Shown here one piece after another: positions 33,773 through 41,464 of a stretch of DNA of 64,000 nucleotides; the first letter of the stretch is position 1; the number at the start of each line of letters is the position of its first letter. The stretch lies in assembly GCF_000282035.1 (NCBI RefSeq), contig NZ_AKKA01000095.1, positions 62,001 to 126,000 of the forward strand, in the 5' to 3' direction. This DNA is from Rhizobium sp. CF122 (GTDB lineage Bacteria; Pseudomonadota; Alphaproteobacteria; Rhizobiales; Rhizobiaceae). The notes under the pieces are model-generated. The model was given only the letters and a program-made list of their open reading frames with translations. It was not told the DNA's origin and ran no database searches. Position numbers and translations under genes: made by a program.

Positions 33773-36121
33773 CTAATAGTGATGGTCGTTCAATCGAGCG
33801 AAGACACTGGCGAGATCGCTCTCCTTGACGCTATCGCCGACATACCAGCTGAGGGTGTCGTAGAAGCCAAGAAAGGAGCCTTTCGTTTTGGCCAGAAGTG
33901 CCGTGGCTTCCGCAACAGAAATCGAAAGCGCCGCGATGAAGAAGTCGACGAGGGCGGCCTCGGCCTTCGGATGGGCGAAAACGAGCGCCGTGGGAGAGTT
34001 GGGCGAGATGACAGGCAGAGCGGAAGCTTCCGGGCGGCACGGCAGGGTGACGGACAAGCGGATATCGCGGGAGGATGCCGCAGCCTCGATCACGAAAGCC
34101 TCCGCATCAAGAACCCAGGTAGAGCGTGAGGTATCGAAATAGCGAAAATCGCGCTGCGTTAGCGTGAAGCTCACCGTCTTCGCCTCGCCGGGCTGCAGAT
34201 GCAGCTTGGCAAAGGATTTGAGTTCACGGATCGGCCGCTTCAGGCCTGGCGCAAGCGGGCGCACATAGAGCTGGACGACCTCCTTGCCGGCGGCCGATCC
34301 GCTGTTGCGGACAGTGACACGTACCCGACAATCCGCAGCTGCGCCGATCTCACGCGCATCGATCTCGATATTCTCATAAGAGAACGTCGTATAGCTGAGC
34401 CCATGCCCGAACGGGAACGCCGGGACAATCGCTTTGAGATCGTAGAAGCGATAGCCGACAAAAATACCCTCGCTGTAGACATGGCGTCCGTGCTCGCCGG
34501 GATAGGTGTGCCAGCCGGGAATATCCTGCATTCGCGCGGGCATGCTGGCGGAGAGCTTGCCGCAAGGGTTCTGCTCGCCGAATAGAATGCGAGCGAGCGC
34601 TTCGCCGCCGCCTTGCCCCGGATAGAAGATGGCAAGCACGGCATGGACATCCTCGAGCCACGGCATCTCGACGGTATCGGGCATCGAGAGCACGACTATG
34701 ACCTTCCGTCCGGCTGCCGCCAACGCCTTGATGAGAGCATCGTGGCTGGCGGCCAGCCTCAGTGAGTCACGGTCGTTGCCCTCGCCGTGGCGGCTTTTCT
34801 CGTTCTCCGCGAACACCAGCGTGACGTCGGCACTCGATGCTGCCTCGACGATCGTTTCGATCGATGCCGGCATGCCGACCGGAACAGTGGAGGAAAATGG
34901 CAGATGCCTTGCCTTGAGGTCACTTCCCGCCCGGGCGGCGATCTGAACGAAGGGGCTGTCAACGCGATAAGGGTTGGTCGTGGCCGACCCAGAACCCTGA
35001 ATGACAGGGGTGACAGCGCCATCGCCGACGACGAGGATCTCGCCTGGGCGGCTCGGATCAATAGGCAACACATTGCCTTCGTTGCGCAGCAGCACGATCG
35101 ATTCCGCGGCGATCTCCTGCGACAGGGCATGGTGCCCGTCAAGGTTCGCGGCCATCCCGCGCCGCTCGTTCAACTTGCATTGGCGCACGAATGCCAGAAC
35201 CTTCGCGCAGGCAGCGTCGACCGCCTCGGGCGCCACTTTACCGGCCTTGATCGCAGCACTCAGGCGCGCTTTGCGTGGCTTGCTCTCCGGCATGTCGAGA
35301 TCTGTCCCGGCAGAGAGCGCAGCCCCACGATCCTTGATGGCGTGCCAGTCAGAAACGACAAGCCCGTCATAGCCCCACTCCTCGCGCAGGATTGTGGTGA
35401 GAAGCCAGTGATTCTCGGCCGCCTGGACACCGTTCAGCGGATTGTAAGCGCTCATGACGGTCCAGGGCGCGCTCTTCTCGATCGCCCGTTCAAAGCCAGC
35501 CAAGTAGATCTCGCGCAGTGCCCGTTCATCGACTTCTGAGCTGGTGGTTGTTCGTTCGATCTCGGAATTGTTGCAAGCGAAATGCTTCAGCGAGGCCCCG
35601 ATGCCGTTATCCTGCAGGCCCGAGATGACGGCCGCAGCAATGTCCCCACTGATGAGGGGGTCCTCGGAATAATACTCGTAGGCACGGCCGGCCAACGGCG
35701 TGCGGCGGATATTGATGCCCGGTCCAAGCAGGAGATGGACGCCGAAGTTCTGGCATTCCGCCGCCAGCGCCGCCCCCATCCGATAGGCCAGATCGACGTC
35801 CCACGAACAGCCAAGCAGATTGCCGTTTGGGAAGCACGTCGCGGGACGGGTCATGCCGAACATACCGCCTGGCGCATCGGCCTGCTGGTCGACGAGTTCC
35901 AAGAATGCCTGCAGGCTGTCTGCATCACTGTCACCGGCGTCGATTTGGGTCGTCGAGTAACGAACGCCATAGGCGCCGTCGGTCATGACAACAGATGGAA
36001 TGCCGAGCCGTTCGATGGATCCTGTCTTCCACAGACCACGTCCGCTCAGCAGATCGACCTTTTCGGCAACCGTCATCTGGCCGACAAGCGAGTGGATTTC
36101 GTCGTCGCTGGGCTGAAACAT
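33773..36121 (-). CDS. GH3-family beta-glucosidase
   Basis: A 782-residue glycoside hydrolase without a signal peptide, so probably cytoplasmic. The GH3 N-domain holds LLGPGINIRRTPLAGRAYEY, KHFACNNSEIER (K179/H180 bind substrate) and the nucleophile D258 in GLVVSDWHA. The GH3 C-domain (VVLSMPDTVEMPWLEDVHAV, FYPGQGGGEALARILFG) and a fibronectin-III-like domain (YTTFSYENIEIDAREIGAAA) follow. This is the usual layout of bacterial beta-glucosidases acting on imported plant beta-glucosides. It is not overlapped by neighbours; the MarR gene 38 bp upstream on the same strand may be co-transcribed. Confidence 0.92.
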   Translation of the reverse strand: MFQPSDDEIHSLVGQMTVAEKVDLLSGRGLWKTGSIERLGIPSVVMTDGAYGVRYSTTQIDAGDSDADSLQAFLELVDQQADAPGGMFGMTRPATCFPNGNLLGCSWDVDLAYRMGAALAAECQNFGVHLLLGPGINIRRTPLAGRAYEYYSEDPLISGDIAAAVISGLQDNGIGASLKHFACNNSEIERTTTSSEVDERALREIYLAGFERAIEKSAPWTVMSAYNPLNGVQAAENHWLLTTILREEWGYDGLVVSDWHAIKDRGAALSAGTDLDMPESKPRKARLSAAIKAGKVAPEAVDAACAKVLAFVRQCKLNERRGMAANLDGHHALSQEIAAESIVLLRNEGNVLPIDPSRPGEILVVGDGAVTPVIQGSGSATTNPYRVDSPFVQIAARAGSDLKARHLPFSSTVPVGMPASIETIVEAASSADVTLVFAENEKSRHGEGNDRDSLRLAASHDALIKALAAAGRKVIVVLSMPDTVEMPWLEDVHAVLAIFYPGQGGGEALARILFGEQNPCGKLSASMPARMQDIPGWHTYPGEHGRHVYSEGIFVGYRFYDLKAIVPAFPFGHGLSYTTFSYENIEIDAREIGAAADCRVRVTVRNSGSAAGKEVVQLYVRPLAPGLKRPIRELKSFAKLHLQPGEAKTVSFTLTQRDFRYFDTSRSTWVLDAEAFVIEAAASSRDIRLSVTLPCRPEASALPVISPNSPTALVFAHPKAEAALVDFFIAALSISVAEATALLAKTKGSFLGFYDTLSWYVGDSVKESDLASVFARLNDHHY

Positions 36122-36159
36122 CGATACTCTCTCATTTCTAGGCAGCAGAGATGGTCCTG

Positions 36160-36648
36160 TCAGCAGATCTTCTGCAGGAGTTCCATCAGCATCATCCGCT
36201 CGGCAAGCGTCAAGGTGCTCAGCGTTTCTTGCGAAATCTGAAGGGCGATTGATAGATTGCGCGCTACCGTCGCCTCCCCTTCTGCAGTCAGCGTCAAAAC
36301 AAGACGCCGCGCATCGGCTGCATCCGGCGCGGTGTGAACCAGCCCGCGCTTGACGAGCCGGTCGACGACGCCCTTGATGGTCGCCATATCCATCGCCGTC
36401 TCACGGCCAAGATTGCCCTGGGAACAGGGCTGCAGATCTTTGAGTTTGACCAGCGCTGCCCATTGGGTCGTGGTCAGCTTCTCAGCCATCAGGCCTGTGA
36501 AGATGGCGACATGGCGTTGGTTGGCCTGGCGCAGATAAAATCCGATCTGTTCGCCAAGCGCATATTCGGCCTGCGGAGCGTTTGCGTCGGCCGCGGATGA
36601 AGGTGCTGCCTTTGGCGAATCGGCTTTATCTTTGAACGGAACGTCCAT
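36160..36648 (-). CDS. MarR-family regulator, NicR-like
   Basis: A 162-residue regulator starting at ATG 36648. The winged-helix core is TTTQWAALVKLKDLQPCSQG, NLGRETAMDMATIKGVVDRL and VKRGLVHTAPDAADARRLVL. The helix GEQIGFYLRQANQRHVAIF closely resembles EQVGHLLRKAYQRHLSIF in the NicR-like protein at 55507, so the two are paralogues of one MarR subgroup. It is the last gene after the ABC/hydrolase operon. Its operators may be the TTTGTATACAAA sites at 41220 and 41429. Confidence 0.87.
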   Translation of the reverse strand: MDVPFKDKADSPKAAPSSAADANAPQAEYALGEQIGFYLRQANQRHVAIFTGLMAEKLTTTQWAALVKLKDLQPCSQGNLGRETAMDMATIKGVVDRLVKRGLVHTAPDAADARRLVLTLTAEGEATVARNLSIALQISQETLSTLTLAERMMLMELLQKIC

Positions 36649-36703
36649 GGGATCTCTCAAATCTATCTGTTCGTCTTCCAGGCAGGCAACCGCGTTCCTA
36701 AAT

Positions 36704-37306
36704 TCATTCTCGCCATAAGTTCAGGATGGCTTCTGTCGACAGAATTTCAATCTGCTCAGAAAGCCTTGGCGCCAAATTCTCGACGACGACTCTGTGCGCC
36801 TTCATGTCGCCGCTTGCCAGCGCGTCTTCTGCCAGAACGACACGGTAGCCGGCATCGACTGCATCGAGAACGCTGGCGTAGACGCAAACATCGGTTTCGA
36901 CGCCCGAAAAGATCATGGTATCGATGCCTGCTGCCTGCAATCGCTCGGAAAAACCGGGCGACCCGAAGACCGAATAGGTTTCCTTGTCGACGAGCGATCC
37001 CTGTTGGGCGACCGCCGCAAGCGGTGCGACCAGATCAAGCATCGCGACGTCAAGTTCATCCAGCGTCACAGCCGACCATCGGCGATAATAGTTCTTCCAT
37101 CGGCCCTTGGCGCTTTCGGGATCCCGCGGAACCATGAAACGGGCGAACACGGTATCGGATGGCCTTGCAGCGCACAGCGCCATCACGTTCGGAAGAATCT
37201 CGGCAATCGCCGGCGTGTACCACGCCGTCTCCTCGATAAACAGGCGTTGCATATCGATGACGACATGCAACGTTCTTTTCGAAAACGGCACGGTCGCCAT
37301 GGTCAC
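36704..37306 (-). CDS. Isochorismatase-fold cysteine hydrolase
   Basis: A 200-residue amidohydrolase of the isochorismatase superfamily. The catalytic triad is D18 (VVIDMQRLF), K108 (LVDKETYSVF) and C141 (ETDVCVYAS), so it should be an active amide hydrolase rather than an isochorismatase. The DxHxxxH zinc motif of nicotinamidase is not seen after D18, so a PncA assignment is not supported. GTG 37306 overlaps the ATPase stop by 4 bp (GTGA), so it is translated with the polyamine-type importer and probably hydrolyses the imported amide. Confidence 0.85.
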   Translation of the reverse strand: MTMATVPFSKRTLHVVIDMQRLFIEETAWYTPAIAEILPNVMALCAARPSDTVFARFMVPRDPESAKGRWKNYYRRWSAVTLDELDVAMLDLVAPLAAVAQQGSLVDKETYSVFGSPGFSERLQAAGIDTMIFSGVETDVCVYASVLDAVDAGYRVVLAEDALASGDMKAHRVVVENLAPRLSEQIEILSTEAILNLWRE

Positions 37307-38352
37307 TCAGCCACCGGGACCGTGTGTTCCGGAGACCAGCTCAAGGTGATGGTGTCACCATCGCTCAGGACCTTGCCGTCGCGGTTCTGTGCAAACAGCT
37401 TGAGCGGCAGTCCGTCCTTGGTTTCCAGGAGATAAGAAAGCACCGGGCCAGCATAAATGACGGTGGTGATGCGCGCCGTCAGGCTGTTGCCGTCCGTCGG
37501 GCCCGATACGATCGACATCTTTTCCGGGCGCACGGCGAGCGTGACCTTCGAGCGGTCGCCGGGTAGTGTCCCGGTGGTTGTCACCACGGTGCCATCGTTC
37601 AGGCGCACGGCACCGTTATCAATCGTACCGGTCAGGAAGTTGGAATCGCCGAGAAATTCCGCGGCAAAGCGTGTCAGGGGCCGCTCGTAGACCGTTTCCG
37701 GCTCGCCGATCTGGACAATCCGCCCCTTGTCGAGAATGGCGACCTTGTCGGAGAGTGTCAGCGCCTCTTCCTGGTCGTGGGTGACAAAGATCGTTGTAAG
37801 ACCGCTCTCGCGCTGGATACGCAGCAGTTCGACCTGCATCTCCTGACGAAGACGCCGATCGAGCGCCGACAGCGGTTCGTCCAGAAGCAACACGCTCGGC
37901 TTGATGACGATGGCGCGCGCCAGCGCGACGCGCTGCTGCTGGCCACCGGACAGCTGCTTGGGCGTGCGGTCGCCGAAGCCGGGAAGCCGCACCATCTCCA
38001 GAGCGCGATCGACTTCCTTGCGAGCGGCCGCGCCCTTGATGCCGCGACGTTCCAGACCAAACGCAACATTCTGGGCGATCGTCATGTGCGGAAACAAAGC
38101 GTAAGACTGGAACATCATGCCGATGTTACGACCCCAGACCGGGATATCGGTCACATCGTTGTTGCCGATCGTGACAACGCCCTGGTCCGGCTTGATGAAG
38201 CCCGCGACGATGCGCAGAAGCGTAGTCTTTCCGGAACCGGACGGTCCAAGAAGGCTGGTGAAGGAGCCTTCCGGAAACTCGGTGGTGATATCTGACAGGA
38301 CGGGCGTGGTGCCATAGGTCTTGGCGACGGAATTGACTTTAACGTTTGTCAC
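37303..38352 (-). CDS. ABC transporter ATP-binding protein, PotA-like
   Basis: A 349-residue ATPase with Walker A GPSGSGKTT at 36-44, Q-loop in MMFQSYALFPHMTIAQNVAF, signature LSGGQQQR and Walker B LLLDEPLSALD. The C-terminal third (VTLAVRPEKMSIVSGPTDGN and onward) is a TOBE regulatory domain. This architecture is that of spermidine/putrescine, Fe3+ and related importers. The start is GTG 38352, overlapping the preceding permease gene by 14 bp. Its own stop overlaps the hydrolase start. Confidence 0.92.
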   Translation of the reverse strand: MTNVKVNSVAKTYGTTPVLSDITTEFPEGSFTSLLGPSGSGKTTLLRIVAGFIKPDQGVVTIGNNDVTDIPVWGRNIGMMFQSYALFPHMTIAQNVAFGLERRGIKGAAARKEVDRALEMVRLPGFGDRTPKQLSGGQQQRVALARAIVIKPSVLLLDEPLSALDRRLRQEMQVELLRIQRESGLTTIFVTHDQEEALTLSDKVAILDKGRIVQIGEPETVYERPLTRFAAEFLGDSNFLTGTIDNGAVRLNDGTVVTTTGTLPGDRSKVTLAVRPEKMSIVSGPTDGNSLTARITTVIYAGPVLSYLLETKDGLPLKLFAQNRDGKVLSDGDTITLSWSPEHTVPVAE

Positions 38353-39118
38353 GGGTGTCTCCGGGCTTGGCGAAGCGCGCGAAAATCAGGATGATCGTCA
38401 TCGAACCGAGCAGAAGCACGGTCGAGATCGCATTGATTTCAGGGGTGAAGCCCTTGCGGATCGAGGAGTAGATCTGCACCGGCAGCGTGGTGTAGCCGGG
38501 CGTTGCGAGAAAGTAGGAAATGACGAACTGGTCGAGCGATACGGCGAAGGCGAAAAGTGCCGCGCCGAGGATACTCGGATAAAGCAGCGGCAGTGTCACC
38601 GAGAAGAAAGCGTGGACCGGCGTGGAGCCAAGGCTCATCGCGGCGTCTTCGAGATCGGCACGAATGGTCCGAAAACCGGTACCGACCACCAGAACCACAT
38701 AAGGGATGGCGAGGGCCACGTGGCCGATCAGCAGGGCATGCATGCCGCGCCCGATGCCGCTCCAGTAGAAGAAGATCAGCATGGCCGTGCCGGTGATCAG
38801 CCATGGGATGGCAATCGGTGGCAGAAGCATAAGCTGCAGCAGGCTCTTGCCGCGGAATGTCCGCCGCGACAGCGCCACCGATGCCATGGTCCCGAGCGCT
38901 GTCGCCAGCACCGCGGTGATGGTGGCAATAACGATGCTGTTGATGCCGGCCGTCAGCAAAACAGTGTTGCTCCACAGCGCCTGGTACCATTGCAGCGAAA
39001 AGCTGAACGGCAGCTGATAAAGCGGCGAAGCGTTGAAGCCCATCGCCATCATCACGAGAATGGGCGTATAGAGGAAGATCAGGATCGCGATGAGATAGAG
39101 ACGTCCAAGCGGGTTCAT
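38339..39118 (-). CDS. ABC transporter permease, PotC/PotI-like
   Basis: A 259-residue permease starting at ATG 39118, with GAGGAGGGG just upstream. Hydrophobic segments start with LYLIAILIFLYTPILVMMAM. The EAA loop is LEDAAMSLGSTPVHAFFSVT, and DQFVISYFLATPGYTTLPVQ is diagnostic for the second permease of polyamine-type importers. It follows the PotB-like gene by 10 bp. Confidence 0.9.
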   Translation of the reverse strand: MNPLGRLYLIAILIFLYTPILVMMAMGFNASPLYQLPFSFSLQWYQALWSNTVLLTAGINSIVIATITAVLATALGTMASVALSRRTFRGKSLLQLMLLPPIAIPWLITGTAMLIFFYWSGIGRGMHALLIGHVALAIPYVVLVVGTGFRTIRADLEDAAMSLGSTPVHAFFSVTLPLLYPSILGAALFAFAVSLDQFVISYFLATPGYTTLPVQIYSSIRKGFTPEINAISTVLLLGSMTIILIFARFAKPGDTRDKR

Positions 39119-39128
39119 GATCCCCTCC

Positions 39129-40043
39129 TCAAGCTGTCGTGCCACGGCGCAGAACGCCGGAGAAGGTTGCGAAAATGGCGAGCACGACGGCCAGCAGCGT
39201 AAAGGACAATGATGCGCCGAGCGGCCAGTTGAAGGCTTGCGTGAACTGGTCTTCGATCACCGTCCCCATGGTGACGCCGACACGGCCACCCAGGATGCGC
39301 GGCTCCATGAACGAACCGATGACCGGAATGAAGATCAGGACGGAGCCGGAGATCAGGCCAGGAGCCGCGAGCGGCACCAGAATCTTGAACAGAATGGTCC
39401 ACCAGCGTGCGCCGAGGCTGGATGCAGCCTCTATGATCGCGTCGTCGATTGCCACCAGGGCGATGTAACAGGTCAGGATCATGTATGGCAGATAGCCGTG
39501 AACAAGACCGACCACGATTGCATAGCGTGTGTAGAGAAAGCCGATCGATCCGGCCTCGGGCGCAATCATGTGCAGCAGATTGTCGAGGAAGCCGTTTTCC
39601 CGGAGCACCATCGTCCAAGAGAACACGCGCACCAGACCGTTGGTCCAGAAGGGCAGAAGGATCAGGATCAGCAGCATTTCGCGCGTCTTGCCAAAGGTCG
39701 ATCGAACCAGCGCAACGGCGGCGAGAAAGCCGAGTATGGCGCAAAACAGCGTTGTCCAGAAGCCGATCAGCAATGACGTGATGCCGATGCCGACCAGATA
39801 GGGCTGATCGACGAAGGCGCGGTACTGCTTCAGCGTAAAGACGATCGGGGCCTTGCCCATCGGTGTCGCCGACATGAAGCTGAACACGAACATAGTCAGC
39901 AGCGGCAGGAAGACAGCAAGTGTCAACCAAGCATAAGTTGGCAGCAGCAAGGCTGTCGTCGAAACCCATGACGGGAGCGCGCGCCGACTGCGCGGACCCG
40001 AAGGTCCACGCACTAACGCCAATGTCAGTTGGTCATTCTGCAT
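39129..40043 (-). CDS. ABC transporter permease, PotB/PotH-like
   Basis: A 304-residue permease. After a basic N-terminal tail the first membrane segment is YAWLTLAVFLPLLTMFVFSF; the EAA loop is IEAASSLGARWWTILFKILV, and GRVGVTMGTVIEDQFTQAFN is typical of PotB/PotH. It overlaps the binding-protein stop by 11 bp and pairs with the PotC-like gene downstream as a heterodimeric permease. Confidence 0.9.
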   Translation of the reverse strand: MQNDQLTLALVRGPSGPRSRRALPSWVSTTALLLPTYAWLTLAVFLPLLTMFVFSFMSATPMGKAPIVFTLKQYRAFVDQPYLVGIGITSLLIGFWTTLFCAILGFLAAVALVRSTFGKTREMLLILILLPFWTNGLVRVFSWTMVLRENGFLDNLLHMIAPEAGSIGFLYTRYAIVVGLVHGYLPYMILTCYIALVAIDDAIIEAASSLGARWWTILFKILVPLAAPGLISGSVLIFIPVIGSFMEPRILGGRVGVTMGTVIEDQFTQAFNWPLGASLSFTLLAVVLAIFATFSGVLRRGTTA

Positions 40044-41109
40044 AGAAGGCTTTCACTTCCTGCCATACGTTGTTGAAGGCTTCGCGGCGATCGTCCGGCA
40101 GCGCCGACATGATGCCCATTGTCTTCAGGTATTCAGGCTTGTGCACCTGGCGGCTCAGATCGTCGGTCGGAAGCGCGGACAGAGCGGCCGAGTTCGACGA
40201 CGCCGGAGCACCGACCTTGGTGGCCCATTCCACATAGAATGCCGGATCGATCATCCAGTTGGCGAACACAAGCGCGCCTTCCGCGTTCGGAGCCGATGCC
40301 GGGATACCGAGACCATCGACCCAACCGATGCCGCCTTCCTTGGGAACAACGAACTGAACTGGAAGCTTCGAGTTGCGCTTGGAGCGCACCGAACCGCCCG
40401 ACCAGAAGAGCGACAGGTCGAATTCCTTGGCGGCAAACGACTTGTTCCATTGATCTTCCGTGGACCAGAGAAGCTTAACGTTCGGCTTGATCGACTTGAG
40501 TGCAGCCGTAACAGCGGCCAGATCCTTTGGATCGTTGATGTCCTGGCCGCTCATTAGGGCGCCGACGGCAACGTTGATGATCGCATCGTCGTCCATGGCA
40601 ACGCGGCCCTTATAGGCAGGGTCGGCGAGAACGGCGTAGCTATCGGGAACCGGCATGCCTTCACGGATGGCGAGCGAGGTCATGCCCCAGACCCACGGAA
40701 CTGCGAAGCCCTTGCCGTCCTTGCTGAAGTTCGGGTTGGAGCGCAGGTTCTCATCGACCGTCGCTGCGTTCGGAACCTTGCTGAAATCGATCGGCTGCAG
40801 CAGATCTTCGGCAACGGCCTGGGCGCAACGTGCGGCGTTGAGAACGACGAGATCGTAAGCGCCCGGATTGGTGCGCAGTTTGGTCAGCATCTCCGATTCC
40901 GAGCTATAGTAGTCGTGAACGACTGCAATGCCGGTCTTTTCGGTGAAAGCCTTGACGGACCATGCTTCGTCCGTGCCGTAGCCTTGCCAGTTCAATACCG
41001 TGATGGTGCCAGCCGAAAAGGCCTTGCGCGGCAGGCTGGAGAAACTGACGCCAGCGACAAGCGCTGCGGACATCAACTTCATCGTATTGCGTCTGGTGAG
41101 TTCAGTCAT
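40033..41109 (-). CDS. ABC transporter substrate-binding protein, PotD/PotF-like
   Basis: A 358-residue periplasmic protein. The N-terminus TELTRRNTMKLMSAALVAGV looks like a twin-arginine signal (TRRNTMK). The mature part has ITVLNWQGYGTDEAWSVKAF, EKTGIAVVHDYYSSESEMLT and KFRTNPGAYDLVVLNA-like lobes of the SBP_bac_8 fold, ending in RREAFNNVWQEVKAFYAE. ATG 41109 has AGGGG at good distance and is chosen over a start 21 nt out. It is the first gene of the operon, behind two GTATAC-core palindromes. Family members bind polyamines, opines, phosphonates or amides; the ligand is open. Confidence 0.9.
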   Translation of the reverse strand: MTELTRRNTMKLMSAALVAGVSFSSLPRKAFSAGTITVLNWQGYGTDEAWSVKAFTEKTGIAVVHDYYSSESEMLTKLRTNPGAYDLVVLNAARCAQAVAEDLLQPIDFSKVPNAATVDENLRSNPNFSKDGKGFAVPWVWGMTSLAIREGMPVPDSYAVLADPAYKGRVAMDDDAIINVAVGALMSGQDINDPKDLAAVTAALKSIKPNVKLLWSTEDQWNKSFAAKEFDLSLFWSGGSVRSKRNSKLPVQFVVPKEGGIGWVDGLGIPASAPNAEGALVFANWMIDPAFYVEWATKVGAPASSNSAALSALPTDDLSRQVHKPEYLKTMGIMSALPDDRREAFNNVWQEVKAFYAE

Positions 41110-41219
41110 TGTGGCACCCCTCTTGAACATACACAGTTATAGACGATCGCGACCGCAGTCAGCGACCTCAACGGATCGGCTAAGCCGAAAACAGGCGACA
41201 TGCCAGGCACATCTAATTG

Positions 41220-41440
41220 TTTGTATGCAAACTATCATCAGAGGAAATCGAATATTCGAACACGCATTTTTCCGGGCAAGTGAAAACCTGCGCCGCACAG
41301 CTGCGGAACATCGTTTTATAGACGGATAATAGCGTATAACGCCGATAGAAAGCCAACTTCAATCATTCGATTTGTCGCCGACCTCAGTTCAAACCCTCTG
41401 ATATTAGTATCAGTCTTTTCGTTTTTTATTTGTATACAAA
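41220..41440. promoter_or_regulatory. Paired GTATAC-core palindromes upstream of the polyamine-type operon
   Basis: TTTGTATGCAAA (41220-41231) and the perfect palindrome TTTGTATACAAA (41429-41440) lie in the 355-bp gap 41110-41464. Both are followed by CTAT and, about 10 bases on, AGGAA, so they are copies of one longer element in the same orientation, 209 bp apart. Two sites at this distance could allow repressor looping. No gene is seen in the gap. Confidence 0.65.
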
Positions 41441-41464
41441 CTATTGATGAGGAATTGACTTGTG

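Noticed and set aside
36704..37306. Nicotinamidase (PncA) as the function of the isochorismatase-fold hydrolase
   Set aside because: It would fit the nic locus, but the DxHxxxH metal site after the catalytic aspartate is not present.
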